In this document: positions 63,082 to 64,000 of the stretch, piece after piece
Layout of the letters: every line of letters starts with the position of its first letter
Position numbering within the stretch: the first letter of the stretch is position 1
Source: Burkholderia sp. WP9
GTDB lineage: Bacteria; Pseudomonadota; Gammaproteobacteria; Burkholderiales; Burkholderiaceae
Assembly (NCBI RefSeq): GCF_900104795.1
Contig: NZ_FNTG01000002.1
Span: 1,674,001-1,738,000 of the forward strand
Direction: 5' to 3'
Length of the DNA stretch: 64,000 nucleotides
The notes under the pieces: model-generated
The model's database searches: none
The model's input: the letters and a program-made list of their open reading frames with translations, nothing else
What the model was told of the DNA's origin: nothing
Position numbers and translations under genes: made by a program

Positions 63082-64000
63082 ATGAACCTGTTCGCATATC
63101 CCACATATCAGGCTTTCGCCGACATGATGCTGCCCATGCGGCACGGTGCGGCACTGATGAATCATTCGCTCGACGCGTGGCCCGCGTTCGGCGAAACGTC
63201 GCATGGCCGATCGATCCGCGCCGCCTGCGAATTGTTGACACTCGCCGGTCTCACGCCCGTGCGGCCGCCGTTCGACATCGATAGCGTGGTGTCAGAGGGC
63301 AAATCCGTGGCGATCGTCGAAGAAGTCGCGGCGCACACGCCATTCTGCTCGCTGCTGCATTTCCGTAAGCAGACCCCGCCGTCGGTGCCGCAGCCCCGTG
63401 TGCTGGTGATCGCACCCATGTCCGGTCACTTTGCGACACTGCTGCGTGGCACTGTGCGCACCATGCTGACCGAACACGACGTCTACATCACCGACTGGCA
63501 CAACCCGCGCGACGTTCCATTGAGCCAGGGCCGCTTCGGCTTCGACGAATTCGTGCAGCACGTGATCGACTTCACTGAAGCGATCGGGCCCGGCGCGCAT
63601 CTGCTGGCCGTGTGCCAGCCGACAGTCGCCGCGCTGGCTGCGGTCGCGCTCATGGCCGCCGACGATCATCCCGCGCAGCCTGCGAGCATGACGCTGATGG
63701 CCGGTCCGCTCGACACCCGCATCAACCCGACGCGCGTCAACGACCTCGCGAAGAGCAAGCCGATCGAGTGGTTCGAGCAGAATCTGATCAGCGCGGTGCC
63801 GTTCGGTTTTGCGGGCGCGCACCGGCGCGTGTATCCGGGCTTCGTACAGTTGACCGCGTTCATGGCGATGAATCTCAACCGCCATCTCGATTCGTTCGAG
63901 ACGATGCATTACGAACGCGCCAAAGGCGATCCTGCTAAAGCCGACACGATTCACACGTTCTACGAAGAATACTTCGCGACGATGGACCTGACCGCCGACT
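63082..64000 (+). CDS. phaZ: Intracellular polyhydroxyalkanoate depolymerase, 3' end outside window
   Basis: 306 codons are present of a protein usually about 400-420 residues long. The N-terminus MNLFAYPTYQAFADMMLPMR and the segments RVLVIAPMSGHFATLLRGTVR and VYITDWHNPRDVPLSQGRFG are characteristic of PhaZa-type depolymerases of beta-proteobacteria, which mobilise stored polyhydroxybutyrate. The nucleophile is a cysteine: Cys178 in LLAVCQPTVAAL, replacing the serine of a lipase box as in the Ralstonia enzyme. The catalytic Asp and His are expected beyond the right edge. The gene is complete within the visible part, with no frameshift. Confidence 0.93.
   Translation, partial: MNLFAYPTYQAFADMMLPMRHGAALMNHSLDAWPAFGETSHGRSIRAACELLTLAGLTPVRPPFDIDSVVSEGKSVAIVEEVAAHTPFCSLLHFRKQTPPSVPQPRVLVIAPMSGHFATLLRGTVRTMLTEHDVYITDWHNPRDVPLSQGRFGFDEFVQHVIDFTEAIGPGAHLLAVCQPTVAALAAVALMAADDHPAQPASMTLMAGPLDTRINPTRVNDLAKSKPIEWFEQNLISAVPFGFAGAHRRVYPGFVQLTAFMAMNLNRHLDSFETMHYERAKGDPAKADTIHTFYEEYFATMDLTAD

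Overview
The window is about 64 kb of high-GC DNA with the gene content and order of a Burkholderiaceae genome, most likely Paraburkholderia or Burkholderia. The leuC / gltA-sdhEBADC / gntR / mdh / prpC-prpD-acnA neighbourhood is, to my knowledge, typical of the second chromosome in that group. I see no rRNA, tRNA, CRISPR, insertion sequence or phage gene. Both ends cut genes: leuC on the left and an intracellular PHA depolymerase gene on the right.

Region 1 (1-16433) is central carbon metabolism. A leftward operon sdhC-sdhD-sdhA-sdhB-sdhE-gltA encodes succinate dehydrogenase, its FAD assembly factor and citrate synthase. It is followed by a GntR/UTRA regulator with a perfect 20-bp palindrome upstream, then rightward mdh, a structured and terminator-like RNA element, and a CoA-ester lyase, 2-methylcitrate synthase, periplasmic MliC-like protein, PrpD and AcnA. 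Oxaloacetate and citrate turnover and the methylcitrate steps for propionyl-CoA therefore sit side by side, without prpB.

Region 2 (16434-44705) is a surface-structure and signalling island and the most interesting part. A 9-kb trimeric autotransporter adhesin gene (leftward) and a complete-looking but rearranged Tad/Flp pilus locus (rightward) diverge from a 0.5-kb intergenic region. The pair is bracketed by two paralogous cassettes, both leftward, each in the order OmpA-family lipoprotein, NarL-type response regulator, HPt protein. In the left cassette the HPt is fused to a degenerate histidine-kinase ATPase domain. The Tad locus has an FHA-TadA fusion, two small Flp-like pilins, three larger GQ-type pseudopilin-like proteins, a DUF192 protein and a lytic transglycosylase. 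It lacks TadZ/CpaE and a prepilin peptidase. A joint, phosphorelay-controlled adhesin and pilus programme is my inference.

Region 3 (44858-51093) is a polyamine-type ABC importer operon (ATPase, binding protein, two permeases) divergent from a MocR-type PLP-fold regulator. Repeated operator-like sites lie between them, and hairpin repeats lie inside the operon.

Region 4 (51113-64000) holds envelope and stress genes: a DUF748/AsmA-like protein, a DUF1254 lipoprotein, a PaiB-like FMN protein, a copper P-type ATPase behind a textbook CueR-type promoter, a chemoreceptor, a glutathione S-transferase and the start of phaZ.
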